Numbered from the stretch's first letter, positions 9,655 through 18,230 are shown. The stretch: DNA of 64,000 bases from Bartonella grahamii subsp. shimonis (GCF_036327415.1 NZ_CP123961.1:62001-126000), one strand, 5' to 3'. Notes: a model not told the origin generated them from the sequence alone. Program-made: numbers and translations.

Positions 9655-9677
9655 TAAAAAAACCGGCTTAAAGCCGG
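9655..9677 (-). terminator. Terminator between scaffold and capsid genes
   Basis: On the minus strand the perfect hairpin CCGGCTTTAAGCCGG (9677-9663) is followed by seven T residues. It lies between the end of the scaffold gene (9719) and the start of the capsid gene (9631). Partial termination or antitermination here could set capsid/scaffold stoichiometry. Confidence 0.7.
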
Positions 9678-9718
9678 AGTGATCAACCCGCATATTGGGG
9701 CTATTGGGGAATAACCCC

Positions 9719-10624
9719 TTAATCCTCATCAAATACGCCATGCAATTGACGAAAAATGCTTTTGTTTTTCGGATTGCTATACCAAGCACTAAATTCTTTA
9801 TCAGACATCCCCTCAAGCGTGCCTAAGGTGATTGGTCCAACACTCCCCCCTCCACCAGATGCCGTTAAGGTTCTCGCAGAATTCTGACGGCTTTGAAGTT
9901 CTGCAACTTGATTATTCGCTTGTACTGCTTGGTTCTGATAGCCAAGATTTTGCGCTATTCTATAAATCTCTTCTGCCGGATTGAGATCTCTTTGTGCACA
10001 AGTCGCTACAAGAGCATGCAATTGATCTCTTATAATCGCATCTATTGTGTTTTGTTGTCCATACTCAGGATAAAGTGATGACCAAGAACTCAATTCCTTT
10101 GCGCGTGCCTCATAAAGAAAATTTGCCGCGGCATCAAAATCACTGGATTTATTTTGAAACGACTTAACAGAATTATTAAAAAATTCACCAAGACGCATAT
10201 CGTGCTGCTGCTGTTCCTCAGCTTGTCTTAGCGCTTCTTTCTGTTCCCTAATATACGCATCTTGCTTTTGAATCTTATCTAACATCCACGCCACTAAACG
10301 AACAGGGTCCTCACGTAGGTCTGGAGGTCCGCCTTCACCTTCAACCATTGGTGTCTGGGATTGGGGTTCATAAAACTTGACAAGCGCTTCACGAGCTTGT
10401 TTGGCTTGTTGCTCCACACGCTGCTGCTCTATACTAGGAACAATCTCTGAAGGTTTTTCAACGGGCTGCGCAACCGGCTCTGGAGACGTGATGTCATTGC
10501 TCTCAACCGTTTCTAGATCATGATCAACATCAAAAGAGCCAGCATCAAAAGAGCTCTCATCATCAAATACCGGTGCTCCAACTCTATAATCTTCATTCAT
10601 CGCTTCGTTCATTTCTGCATTCAT
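9719..10624 (-). CDS. Capsid assembly scaffold protein
   Basis: 301 aa, acidic and mostly helical. It has a low-complexity acidic N-terminus, a coiled-coil Gln/Glu-rich centre (IEQQRVEQQAKQAREAL and EQKEALRQAEEQQQH), and a short Gly-rich segment before a C-terminal helix (LTASGGGGSVGP). Such a protein between portal and capsid genes is the expected scaffold. Function is inferred from order and composition, as scaffolds diverge quickly. Confidence 0.65.
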   Translation of the reverse strand: MNAEMNEAMNEDYRVGAPVFDDESSFDAGSFDVDHDLETVESNDITSPEPVAQPVEKPSEIVPSIEQQRVEQQAKQAREALVKFYEPQSQTPMVEGEGGPPDLREDPVRLVAWMLDKIQKQDAYIREQKEALRQAEEQQQHDMRLGEFFNNSVKSFQNKSSDFDAAANFLYEARAKELSSWSSLYPEYGQQNTIDAIIRDQLHALVATCAQRDLNPAEEIYRIAQNLGYQNQAVQANNQVAELQSRQNSARTLTASGGGGSVGPITLGTLEGMSDKEFSAWYSNPKNKSIFRQLHGVFDED

Positions 10625-10637
10625 TCTCTAACCTCTC

Positions 10638-12647
10638 TCAAATGCTTCTTCCTCTGTATGTTGCCGCTCTTTCACGCATGATTTGATTTTGCGCTCGTTC
10701 ATTAAGAATACGCTCCCGTTCAAGCTCATGCTTCTGTTGCATCAATTCCGCTTCCAATTCTGCTCTCTTTTGACGCATGACCAATTCAATCTGCTTGCCT
10801 TGTAAATCCATCTGTTGCATCTGACTTTTAGCCGCAATATCTTGCTGCTTTTCCTGCAACTTCATTTCCCGCTCGGGGTCCATCTGCTGTTGTTGTGCCA
10901 TTTGCTGCTGTTGCATCTTCTCACTCACACGATTAAGCAATGACGCAGGCAATGGTGAATAACGAAGTAGATCAAGCATAATATCCGGCGTAATGGCATT
11001 TTGAAGCAATGGGAGCAGTTGTGTGATAATGCCAAAGGTGCGCTCTTTTTCGTTCGGGCTGGTTGGGGCATCATCCACAACAATATCATACTCAACACTC
11101 ATCACCACTTCACGTGTCAAAGGAATATATTGTGCATTCTCTTCACCAGATATCCGTACCAAACGCCCATCGGACAAGTAATTCTGTATCAAGTGTAAAA
11201 TAATCTTACCTTGCCGCTTGCGATACAAACGTAAAGCATCAAACAGACAAGCAAGCAGATTTAAACTAGATTGGCGTCGTTGTGCCTCTAAAATACCTGC
11301 CTGCGTTACTTCCCGTGTCCCAATGAATTCAGGTGATAAACCCGTTACCTGATTAATCGCTTCCTTCGCTTCATTAAACAGCTGGAAAAAACCTGCTGGA
11401 AACTGAGAGACCGGTTTGGGCTGTATTTTACCACCTGCCAAAGCCCCATTTTTCAAAACCGTAATACTATCTGCCCTGCTCCAACTTTTTACGGCTTCTC
11501 TCTCATCTTCAAAAGCCCCCCTCTCTGCCATAATCCCGCCTTTGGATTGGCTATTAAGGATATGCATTACTTGACTGAAATATTTATTCGCCCATCGTTG
11601 TGGGTCTTTTGTAGGACGCACAACCCCATAAAATTGCCGTTCTATCTTGTCAAAATAACCCGTTATACACTCCCAACCCAATTGGCCAGTAGGAACCATG
11701 GGTTGATCGGGCGATTCAAGCAATTTTCTCCCTAAAAAAGCACGTTTAACAACCTTTTTATTGAAAGCTGCTCCTTGGATATCCGGCATCATACATTGAA
11801 GCTGTTTAAATTCTTCCTCGCTATAATCACGAAGTTCTCCAGTGCTTAAATCGGGCGCTTTGTAATACCTCTCGCTTTCAAACCAACGGCATTCAACAAG
11901 CGTGACCATTCGCCGACCATTTTCAACATCAATGCTCCCTTCATCACTGTAATAATCAAGATCATTGTGGTGAACACCTTCATGAGAGCTCCCATCCCTT
12001 GCCCAATCCGCACTCAGTTCACTCCAATGGGCTTTGGGAAACATCTGCTTGGCTACTTCCAAAGGCTTGCGGTCCACATACCACAAACGTTGCGCATCGG
12101 TTAAGTTCGGTTGCACCGCTGCACTGTCCCATACCATCTTTAACGGATCTAAACGGGTAATAACCGGTTCACCATCGAGGCTGTTTTCATAATCAAGACG
12201 CGTATCGGTCCACCCCATGCCGCAGATAACCGCATCTTGGAAAGCATCGCTATCAGCGTATTCTGCATGCGCCATGTCTCTAAACCATTCGGCTGCTCCG
12301 GTAAGCAATTCACTTGGCAATGCCTTCCCTATCTGACGCGGGATAAATTGTACCTCACGCTTGTTATTGCGTTCAGAGCCTACAACAGCATTCACAAGCG
12401 GAGCAATACGATTAAAGGTCATAACGGGGCGGCGTTGCTTTTTTAACGCCGATAAATCTTCTTCATTCCATTGATCACCATTGTAAAAACCAAAATCCTC
12501 CCGTGCATGTTCACGCCATTTATTCACATGCTCCACATCTTCTTTGTACCAACTCACAAGCTTGCGAAACAAACCTTCATGAGAGAGATCAGATACGTTG
12601 CTGTCTTTTTCTAAATGCTCTTCATCATGCATCATTCTGCCATCCAT
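10638..12647 (-). CDS. Portal protein (P22-like)
   Basis: 669 aa. The N-terminus carries the classic portal motif FYNGDQWNEEDLSALKKQ followed by RRPVMTFNRI. The centre includes TGLSPEFIGTREVTQAGI, and the C-terminus is a Gln-rich coiled coil (about residues 585-650, QQQQMAQQQQMDPE). Podoviral portals of the P22 class have long helical C-terminal barrels of this type. The gene overlaps the 3' end of the terminase gene by 16 nt, so the two are coupled. Confidence 0.8.
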   Translation of the reverse strand: MDGRMMHDEEHLEKDSNVSDLSHEGLFRKLVSWYKEDVEHVNKWREHAREDFGFYNGDQWNEEDLSALKKQRRPVMTFNRIAPLVNAVVGSERNNKREVQFIPRQIGKALPSELLTGAAEWFRDMAHAEYADSDAFQDAVICGMGWTDTRLDYENSLDGEPVITRLDPLKMVWDSAAVQPNLTDAQRLWYVDRKPLEVAKQMFPKAHWSELSADWARDGSSHEGVHHNDLDYYSDEGSIDVENGRRMVTLVECRWFESERYYKAPDLSTGELRDYSEEEFKQLQCMMPDIQGAAFNKKVVKRAFLGRKLLESPDQPMVPTGQLGWECITGYFDKIERQFYGVVRPTKDPQRWANKYFSQVMHILNSQSKGGIMAERGAFEDEREAVKSWSRADSITVLKNGALAGGKIQPKPVSQFPAGFFQLFNEAKEAINQVTGLSPEFIGTREVTQAGILEAQRRQSSLNLLACLFDALRLYRKRQGKIILHLIQNYLSDGRLVRISGEENAQYIPLTREVVMSVEYDIVVDDAPTSPNEKERTFGIITQLLPLLQNAITPDIMLDLLRYSPLPASLLNRVSEKMQQQQMAQQQQMDPEREMKLQEKQQDIAAKSQMQQMDLQGKQIELVMRQKRAELEAELMQQKHELERERILNERAQNQIMRERAATYRGRSI

Positions 12648-13960
12648 GAGGTACTCTCATATTCCGTTCTGCCGCTATAAGCTTGTCTCTTGTGTATCGT
12701 CGGAGGTTCTTCATAAGCCACACACATCAATCCAAAGGCATCTGCTCCATGACTGGACCAATCATGCTCTGCTCCCAAGCCAATATTACGCTTCTCATCC
12801 CATTTCTCGTGATACCAATTCAGTGCCTTGCGCCCTGCTACTGTCATCTCTTCATTAAACCAAACAGAGGGTAAAATACGCCGCACCGCCTCTATACGCA
12901 TCTTAACCGCCCCTGCCCCTTGATTAGGAATGACCTGTGTTTCAAAACCCGCATCATTTAAAGCACTCTCAAAACTTACATTGTGCACACGATCTCTGGT
13001 CGCACCGTCATGGGGGAGAACCATCAATGCCTTCTCATAACCATTTTGACGCAACCACCCTATATGCTCCGAGAGCGGCTGCCCTTGTGCTTCATAGTAA
13101 TCAAGAACTCTAATCTCTTTCCCAATAAATTGTGCTATCCATATCGCTGTTGCATCTGCCTTGGCTCCTGTTCCCCCAATGTCCCAAAAAGCACGGATTT
13201 GCATTAAAGGGTCACGAGCAACACGCCCTATCCGCCCCTCCTGCTCGGCTGCCAACATTTCCTTTTGATAATAAGCACCTTGAACCGCTGTAAGGTAAGC
13301 CCCTTCCCAGATATGCTTATAGGTCTCGGGGCGGTTTCTAAGGTCATCAAGCCGCGCTTCATTCAAGATCTTTGGAAACTTCGGATTGTCTGACCAGTTG
13401 ATCTCAACACGCTTAATTGCCTCATTGTCTGAAAAGCGAAACCGCTTCTCAACGGGGGCATTCTCTCGCAATGGGTTCCATGTCACCCATAATTCTGCTC
13501 TCCACCCCTCTCCTTCTTCACGTAAAGTCGGTATAAGCGTTTGCCAAGCCGTCTCTGTAACGGGCTCCGCTTCATCAACCCAACAAAGCAAAATACGTCC
13601 CATAGACTTGATACTTGCAATATTGCGGTCAAGACCAGAAAACTGAAAGGCTATACGACCATCTATCGATTTAATCGACGACTCCCCAACCTTGTAATAG
13701 TCCTTTAAAAAGTCATGCGCTTCAATGGCGCGTTTAATCTCCTCCAATGAACTTTCTGCCAAAGAATTTTGAAACTGACGCGCACAAAGGATAGTGCCTG
13801 ATATTCCTCCCCTACCAAATTGATAACCTTTTAAAGCAGCCATCAAGGCAAATGATCTTGTCTTTCCAGATCCTCTTCCACCCCAAGCAGAACGCACCAA
13901 AGCCTTACCTGTAAAAATCGGTATAAGTTTTGGAACAATCTTAATCTGTGTGGTTGTCAT
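12632..13960 (-). CDS. Terminase large subunit
   Basis: 442 aa. The ATPase Walker A motif is at residues 27-34 (GGRGSGKT), and the Walker B strand is ILLCWVDEAE. The RNase H-like nuclease domain shows the acidic positions FWDIGGTGAKADATA, VLPHDGATRD and HDWSSHGADAFGL. The start overlaps the end of the small subunit gene. It powers DNA packaging at the portal vertex. Confidence 0.9.
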   Translation of the reverse strand: MTTTQIKIVPKLIPIFTGKALVRSAWGGRGSGKTRSFALMAALKGYQFGRGGISGTILCARQFQNSLAESSLEEIKRAIEAHDFLKDYYKVGESSIKSIDGRIAFQFSGLDRNIASIKSMGRILLCWVDEAEPVTETAWQTLIPTLREEGEGWRAELWVTWNPLRENAPVEKRFRFSDNEAIKRVEINWSDNPKFPKILNEARLDDLRNRPETYKHIWEGAYLTAVQGAYYQKEMLAAEQEGRIGRVARDPLMQIRAFWDIGGTGAKADATAIWIAQFIGKEIRVLDYYEAQGQPLSEHIGWLRQNGYEKALMVLPHDGATRDRVHNVSFESALNDAGFETQVIPNQGAGAVKMRIEAVRRILPSVWFNEEMTVAGRKALNWYHEKWDEKRNIGLGAEHDWSSHGADAFGLMCVAYEEPPTIHKRQAYSGRTEYESTSWMAE

Positions 13961-14273
13961 TGACCAAAGGCGCGATTTCTACACGCGTTATCACTTTAAT
14001 AGCTCCCCCATCTTCCCCTGTCACCTGCAAAGGCAACACCTTACCAAGCAATGCCAAATAAGCAGCGGGGCAATCCATAGCCTGCTTTTCCAAATAGGAG
14101 GTCAAACCATCATTGCCAATTTTATTCCCAGCATTCTCAGCAGCCTTAACCACTGCTTCTTTTAAAATGCGCGTCATTTTATTGGGAACGCCTTTGACAC
14201 GCCCTTGACCTGCCTTTGGGGGTATACGCTTTTTAACTGGTTGTGGAGCCTGCTGTGTATTTTCTGATGTCAT
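13941..14273 (-). CDS. Probable terminase small subunit
   Basis: About 110 aa from ATG 14273, chosen because GGAGGG sits 8 nt upstream; an in-frame upstream ATG at 14348 lies across the terminator hairpin and is less likely. It has a basic N-terminus (KRIPPKAGQGRVKGVPN, then KMTRILKEA), helical centre and a beta C-terminus (GAIKVITRVEIAP). Small DNA-binding proteins of this kind directly upstream of the large subunit usually recognise the packaging site. It overlaps the large subunit gene by 20 nt. Confidence 0.65.
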   Translation of the reverse strand: MTSENTQQAPQPVKKRIPPKAGQGRVKGVPNKMTRILKEAVVKAAENAGNKIGNDGLTSYLEKQAMDCPAAYLALLGKVLPLQVTGEDGGAIKVITRVEIAPLVNDNHTD

Positions 14274-14293
14274 AAAATACGCCCTCCAGATAA

Positions 14294-14316
14294 TAAAAAA
14301 CCCCGCATTTGCGGGG
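14294..14316 (-). terminator. Terminator separating early and late minus-strand genes
   Basis: Hairpin CCCCGC-loop-GCGGGG (14316-14301 on the minus strand) followed by a run of T residues, placed just before the small terminase gene and after the early block. Its position suggests late genes need antitermination or their own promoter. No Q-like antiterminator was recognised. Confidence 0.75.
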
Positions 14317-14423
14317 ATTTTGAACTGTACATCGCCCTCTCTAGACACAATACGCCTAAGTACAGCAAAGTCATTAAATACGTTTTGCTACAATTTGTCA
14401 ATATAAAAATAACATTATTTGCT

Positions 14424-14692
14424 TTAGCTTTTATATATATTTTTTCTATGTCCAACAGCCAAAACTAATACTACAAGCTCCTTATCATAAAGATCACAAA
14501 GTATCCTATAATCTCCTACACGATATCTCCACAAACCCGATAACTGACCTCTTAAAGGCTTTCCTACTGCACGCACATCTTCAAGAGAAGCAATCTGTTT
14601 ATCTAAAAAATCAACAATCCGCCGCGCTTCTTTTTTATCGCATTTTTTTAAAAAACTGAGAGCTTTTTTTCATATCTAATCGTCCAAGCCAA
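14424..14692 (-). pseudogene. relE: RelE-type toxin, frameshifted in a poly-A tract
   Basis: Read from TTG 14692 the frame encodes LAWTIRYE, matching the usual RelE N-terminus MAWTIRYE. It then hits a run of seven A residues (T run 14664-14670 on the plus strand). One more A would join it to the remaining RelE frame, which contains ALSFLKKCDKKEARRIVDFL, LSGLWRYRVGDYRILCDLYD and VLAVGHRKNIY to the stop at 14424. The antitoxin gene just upstream is intact. A sequencing error or slippage at the homopolymer cannot be excluded. Confidence 0.7.
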
Positions 14693-14903
14693 GCTCTTTC
14701 CTTACCTCTTCAGAGCTATAAAAAGTAGCCTCTCCTCTTCGAATGCGCTCTCTTACGTGTGAAGCTAAATAATAATCCTCCGCTTCCTCTATTCCACGTT
14801 CAATAATCTCTCGCAGATAAAAAGACTTCGTACGCCCTGTCTTCGCAGCTAAATTATTCAAACGTGCTTCAAGTTCGCTAGGCAACCGAATAGATATTGT
14901 CAT
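14676..14903 (-). CDS. RelB-like ribbon-helix-helix antitoxin
   Basis: 75 aa from ATG 14903, chosen for AAGGA 7 nt upstream. The N-terminal ribbon-helix-helix TISIRLPSELEARLNNLA is followed by TGRTKSFYLREIIERGIEEA, with an acidic C-terminal tail (SSEEVRKELGLDD) that would wrap a toxin. It overlaps the toxin frame, whose TTG start lies at 14692. An 11-bp palindromic operator covers the upstream region. Confidence 0.8.
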   Translation of the reverse strand: MTISIRLPSELEARLNNLAAKTGRTKSFYLREIIERGIEEAEDYYLASHVRERIRRGEATFYSSEEVRKELGLDD

Positions 14904-14915
14904 AACGCAATCCTT

Positions 14916-14943
14916 ATATTTGTATTCACTGTAATACAAATAT
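14916..14943. promoter_or_regulatory. Operator palindrome of the relBE-like pair
   Basis: Perfect inverted repeat ATATTTGTATT-N6-AATACAAATAT, 13 bp upstream of the antitoxin start at 14903. It is the likely autorepression site of the ribbon-helix-helix antitoxin. Confidence 0.7.
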
Positions 14944-15001
14944 AACGAATTGTACAGAAAAACGTTTCACATCATGCTACAAAAACTACATAAAACATTT
15001 A

Positions 15002-15538
15002 TCATTCACTTTTTTGATCAAAATATTTCTGAAGCGCATCAAGAGCAACCCGCAGTGAATTCACAAGATGTGGTAATTCTTGATCTTCTATAACGAGGTA
15101 CTGTAGCGCTGCATAAAGATTGTACTGTCTATAAAGACACTGGGCTTCTTTTAACGCCTCTTGCATATTAGAAAACTGTTCTGTTGCAAATTCTACCCAT
15201 TTATCTCTTGCCTTATCATCAGCAGATGACGGCATTTCATCATAAACAGCACTAGGCAAGCCTTTTGCACATAAATAGTCGTTTCTTATCTGTAAATACT
15301 TTTGTGCGGCGTCATATTGCTCTTGTGTAAGTATACCTTGCAAACAAAGCCGCCCGATATAGGTACCAGAAAGTGGATTTTTTGCCTCTTGTAGCGTTAA
15401 ACCGAAGCGCTTTGCACGTATTTCTATTGCCAACTTATCAACGGCTTCACGAGGTGCTTTTGCACGTGTTATACGACCATTTGGCTCTCTTACCTGCCCT
15501 GCTATTTTAGGGCGTCCCCTCTTTTTATTTTTTTTCAC
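15002..15538 (-). CDS. Phage protein, basic N-terminus, possible DNA-binding or terminase-like
   Basis: 178 aa. The start is very basic (KKNKKRGRPKIAG). Next comes AIEIRAKRFGLTLQEAKNPL, a helix-rich middle (LTQEQYDAAQKYLQIRN) and an acidic, Leu-rich C-terminus. The GRPK motif resembles AT-hook-like or small-terminase N-termini. It overlaps the previous gene by 14 nt. The family was not recognised; DNA binding is inferred from the basic segment only. Confidence 0.55.
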   Translation of the reverse strand: MKKNKKRGRPKIAGQVREPNGRITRAKAPREAVDKLAIEIRAKRFGLTLQEAKNPLSGTYIGRLCLQGILTQEQYDAAQKYLQIRNDYLCAKGLPSAVYDEMPSSADDKARDKWVEFATEQFSNMQEALKEAQCLYRQYNLYAALQYLVIEDQELPHLVNSLRVALDALQKYFDQKSE

Positions 15539-15941
15539 TCATATCCTCAGATGCTTGTTTAATATATTGCCAAATCCTATCTGATCTTAACCGTGCCTTT
15601 CTCTTCAAATAACATAACCATACAAGAAAAACACTTATTATGAGTATAACTATAGCTTTCTTTTCCCAATGACTTTCATCCCATATTAGTCCTAAAGTTA
15701 AAGATACGAGCGCTCCTAATAAAATACCTATGACTGTATCAAAATGATGTGCATACACAGCACAATCTCTTAATGACTCTATTTCTAACTCCGTGACAGC
15801 ATAATGAGTTGTTACTCTAGAACGACAATCCGCAGTAACTCTAAAAAACGGCTGTGATGATACAGATGACATATCTTCATCTTCAACAGTATTACTAGCC
15901 CGCTGAAGTTGCTCAAGATGAATAGGCGGCTTCTTTTTCAT
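15525..15941 (-). CDS. Two-helix membrane protein, candidate PanT toxin
   Basis: 138 aa. The N-terminal half is soluble. Two hydrophobic helices follow (about residues 69-89, VIGILLGALVSLTLGLIW, and 93-112, AIVILIISVFLVWLCYL), then a basic tail. It begins inside, and overlaps by 29 nt, the gene encoding a Panacea-domain protein. Panacea antitoxins are known to pair with many unrelated toxins, including small membrane proteins. A toxin role is inferred from this arrangement. A superinfection-exclusion membrane protein is the main alternative. Confidence 0.5.
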   Translation of the reverse strand: MKKKPPIHLEQLQRASNTVEDEDMSSVSSQPFFRVTADCRSRVTTHYAVTELEIESLRDCAVYAHHFDTVIGILLGALVSLTLGLIWDESHWEKKAIVILIISVFLVWLCYLKRKARLRSDRIWQYIKQASEDMSEKK

Positions 15942-16449
15942 CTGCTGCTTTCAAATATCTATTAATTTTTTTAGTGAAATACTCTCTAATGTCGTCATCA
16001 TTCAACGCCACACCCCATCGCTGCTCATCATACACTTTATGCCAAGGAGACCCTTCTTCATGAGTAGCTGTACGTAAGTGCCAAGGTGAAAAATTTTTAT
16101 AAGCATTCCAAACAATCTCTAATAACTTAACTGTATATTCATTGGCTGAATTCTTAAGAATTTTGGGGATAAACATCTCTCCTGTTTCCAAATCAACCGT
16201 CCGTGCATAACAATCAATAAAACGCCTTCCCCAATCTTTGAACTCGTGATAGAGAGCTGGAATTACGGGACCGTGCTGCCATGCTTCTATGCGATCAGGA
16301 AAGAGACGCTCATCTGTAGCTGCTAACATCCATCCATACGCAAGATACACCAGTTTAATGAGTTTCATAGGAGAAATTGGGATATTCTCTTCACGTCCCT
16401 TTTCAAGAAAGAAGTTAGCAATTTGCTGAACTTGGTACATATCATTCAT
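15913..16449 (-). CDS. Panacea-domain (DUF4065/SocA-like) protein, candidate antitoxin
   Basis: 178 aa. The DUF4065 signature is clear: QVQQIANFFLEKGREENIPI, then SPMKLIKLVYLAYGWML, RIEAWQHGPVIPALYHEFK and a C-terminal WNAYKNFSPWHLRTATH. Panacea proteins act as antitoxins that neutralise diverse toxins, and SocA is a proteolysis adaptor relative. The following gene encodes a two-helix membrane protein overlapping its end, the layout of panAT pairs. It lies between ssb and the early phage genes. Confidence 0.75.
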   Translation of the reverse strand: MNDMYQVQQIANFFLEKGREENIPISPMKLIKLVYLAYGWMLAATDERLFPDRIEAWQHGPVIPALYHEFKDWGRRFIDCYARTVDLETGEMFIPKILKNSANEYTVKLLEIVWNAYKNFSPWHLRTATHEEGSPWHKVYDEQRWGVALNDDDIREYFTKKINRYLKAADEKEAAYSS

Positions 16450-16516
16450 ACCCTACAAAATGTACAACTTTACAGAATTTCTTTAACATGATCACTTTCC
16501 TCATTCAATAATATCC

Positions 16517-16957
16517 TTAAAAAGGAACACTGTCATTTAAAGCATTTGTAGGCATATCAAAGGGTCTCTGGAAGCTTCTGTCATAAGGTGATGATTGCTC
16601 TTGATTATCATCATTTTTGCCATCTAAAAGCTTTAACTCGCCTTTGTACTGAGGCAATATGACTTCTGTTACATAGCGATCAACACCGTTTTTATCTTGC
16701 CATTTGCGTGTCTGTAATTTTCCTTCTATGTAAACCTTTGAACCTTTGTTGAGATATTGAAGTGCTACTTTTGCTAAATGTGGATTAAAAACCACTACGG
16801 AATGCCATTCTGTTTTGTCTATTCTCTTATTGGTTGCCTTGTCTGTATAGCTCTCAGACGTAGCCATTCGAAAATTGACCACCTCACCACCAGAAGGCAT
16901 AGTTTTGCACTCGGGATCAGCACCTAAATGACCAATTAAAATCACTTTATTAAGCAT
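16517..16957 (-). CDS. ssb: Single-stranded DNA-binding protein
   Basis: 146 aa from ATG 16957, preceded by AGGACAG 9 nt upstream; a longer frame from 17008 lacks a ribosome-binding site. OB-fold signature: MLNKVILIGHLGADPECKT, FRMATSESYTDK, EWHSVVVF and GSKVYIEGKLQTRKW. The C-terminus NDSVPF corresponds to the acidic DDDIPF tip that recruits partner proteins. It supports phage replication and Bet/RecT-type recombination. Confidence 0.92.
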   Translation of the reverse strand: MLNKVILIGHLGADPECKTMPSGGEVVNFRMATSESYTDKATNKRIDKTEWHSVVVFNPHLAKVALQYLNKGSKVYIEGKLQTRKWQDKNGVDRYVTEVILPQYKGELKLLDGKNDDNQEQSSPYDRSFQRPFDMPTNALNDSVPF

Positions 16958-17212
16958 TTGCTTTCTGTCCTTTAATGGAAAATAGTACTTAGAACAAAAC
17001 AATCTCACAACTGATAATAGTATAACACATTATGGTGTATTTTTACAAACAAAATTTATTGTAACCAACTGAATCTAAAGAATGAATCTCATTTTTATTT
17101 TACTTAACAGCTTGCGTTTTTACACGTTTTGTGCAATAAAGAGATGTTCTCTTATATTTCGATTGGTTATTTTAATCGTTTATTTGGATCGCTAGCTCTT
17201 TTGATCATAAAA

Positions 17213-17238
17213 GCCGTATCAATTCATTTTGATGCGGT
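17213..17238. terminator. Bidirectional hairpin terminator
   Basis: Hairpin with arms GCCGTATCAA and TTGATGCGGT around a short loop, with T runs on both sides. On the minus strand it follows the hexapeptide gene ending at 17279; on the plus strand it ends in GGTTTTTT. The remaining bases between 17009 and 17279 show no gene. Confidence 0.6.
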
Positions 17239-17278
17239 TTTTTGCTATAAAGCAGCCCCCCGCGCCGCCGCTGCTTTT

Positions 17279-17935
17279 TTATGCAACTTTCTCTAAAGTC
17301 TTTTCACGACCAGTGATGACAACATTGTCACTAACATCATTATGAACACTAGCATTGCCAAATATTCTTGCATTACCATAAACACAAGCATCTCTATAAA
17401 CACTTGCATTGCCAAATACATGCGCATTCCCATAAACCTTACCACTTACATCGGCTTTACCATAAACCTTGGCATTGTCATAAATACGAGCGCTATGTAA
17501 AGTTTGTACCTCACCAAAAACCTCAGCATTCCCATAAACGCAACCATCTATCCAAACCTTGCCATGTATTTTTGCATTATCGTAAACACGAGCGTCCCCA
17601 TAAATCCATGCGTCGCCAGCAATTTGTGCATTCCCATAAACACGAGCCCGTTGGCATATACGAGCATTGTCCCTCACCCAGCAATCGCCATCATGCGAAA
17701 GATGTTCACTGCTTTCTATAAACCCACCTAAGTCGCCTGCTTTAACGTCTGCAAAATCTCTAATGGCTCTAATACGTCTTAATGTGTGGATACCAGCTAC
17801 AATCGTCTCGCCTGTGAATTCATATTTTTTAGGAACGCCTTGTTTTTTAGGAGGAACGGGGCCGGTATCATCTGCTCCCATGTGGTCTGCAATAGCTTTA
17901 ATAAGAGCGCGACGAAAATCATTCATATATGTCAT
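17279..17935 (-). CDS. Hexapeptide-repeat (left-handed beta-helix) phage protein
   Basis: 218 aa from ATG 17935, which has AGGA 8 nt upstream. After a short variable N-terminus comes the module KYEFTGETIVAGIHTLRRIR, then ALRDFADVKAGDLGGFIESS and LSHDGDCWVRDNA. About 20 hexapeptide-like repeats follow (such as ARVYGNAQIAGDAWIYGDAR), predicting a left-handed beta helix. Related proteins of E. coli (YdcK type) lack a known function. Paralogues occur at 22.3, 24.1 and 43.5 kb. A structured leader RNA precedes it and covers its ribosome-binding site. Confidence 0.75.
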   Translation of the reverse strand: MTYMNDFRRALIKAIADHMGADDTGPVPPKKQGVPKKYEFTGETIVAGIHTLRRIRAIRDFADVKAGDLGGFIESSEHLSHDGDCWVRDNARICQRARVYGNAQIAGDAWIYGDARVYDNAKIHGKVWIDGCVYGNAEVFGEVQTLHSARIYDNAKVYGKADVSGKVYGNAHVFGNASVYRDACVYGNARIFGNASVHNDVSDNVVITGREKTLEKVA

Positions 17936-17943
17936 GATAATAT

Positions 17944-18170
17944 TCCTAATCGTAAAATTGTTTTTGAATTGACACCCTATAAGGGCGCCGGGCGCTCAAA
18001 AACACGGCGATTAGTCCGTCGTCACGCTTTTCCCATGAGGGTATTGTATAGCGTAACCACACCCGACATAAACCATTATACGCTCTTAAAGCATAAAAGA
18101 CAGTCAGTATTTAAAGGCATGGGAGAAATCTTATCGTGATTTATCCGCTAATCGCTAAGTGTTTTTGAAG
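17944..18170 (-). ncRNA. Structured leader RNA with RBS-sequestering helix, copy A
   Basis: Plus-strand coordinates; the RNA reads on the minus strand upstream of the hexapeptide gene. Helices: CTAATCG 17946-17952 with CGATTAG 18008-18014 (covers the AGGA at 17944-17947); GTTTTTGA 17960-17967 with TCAAAAAC 17996-18003; CCCT/AGGG near 17975-17985; GTCACGC 18021-18027 with GCGTAAC 18051-18057; CCC/GGG 18032-18041; GGAGAAATC 18122-18130 with GATTTATCC 18138-18146. A second CTAATCG (18148-18154) could pair with 18008-18014 instead. Copy B keeps these pairings with different bases. Confidence 0.7.
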
Positions 18171-18230
18171 CACTTACCAACTTGGCTAAACGAACCCTTC
18201 TTTAATGTCAATACGTATTTTTTATTTTTT

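Noticed and set aside
17368..17721. His/Lys-rich plus-strand frame
   Set aside because: It is the antisense shadow of the hexapeptide repeats; the composition follows from the repeat codons.
17944..18170. Group I intron, hammerhead ribozyme or retron RNA
   Set aside because: No conserved catalytic core (no CUGAUGA/GAAA, no P7-like core) and no reverse transcriptase nearby.
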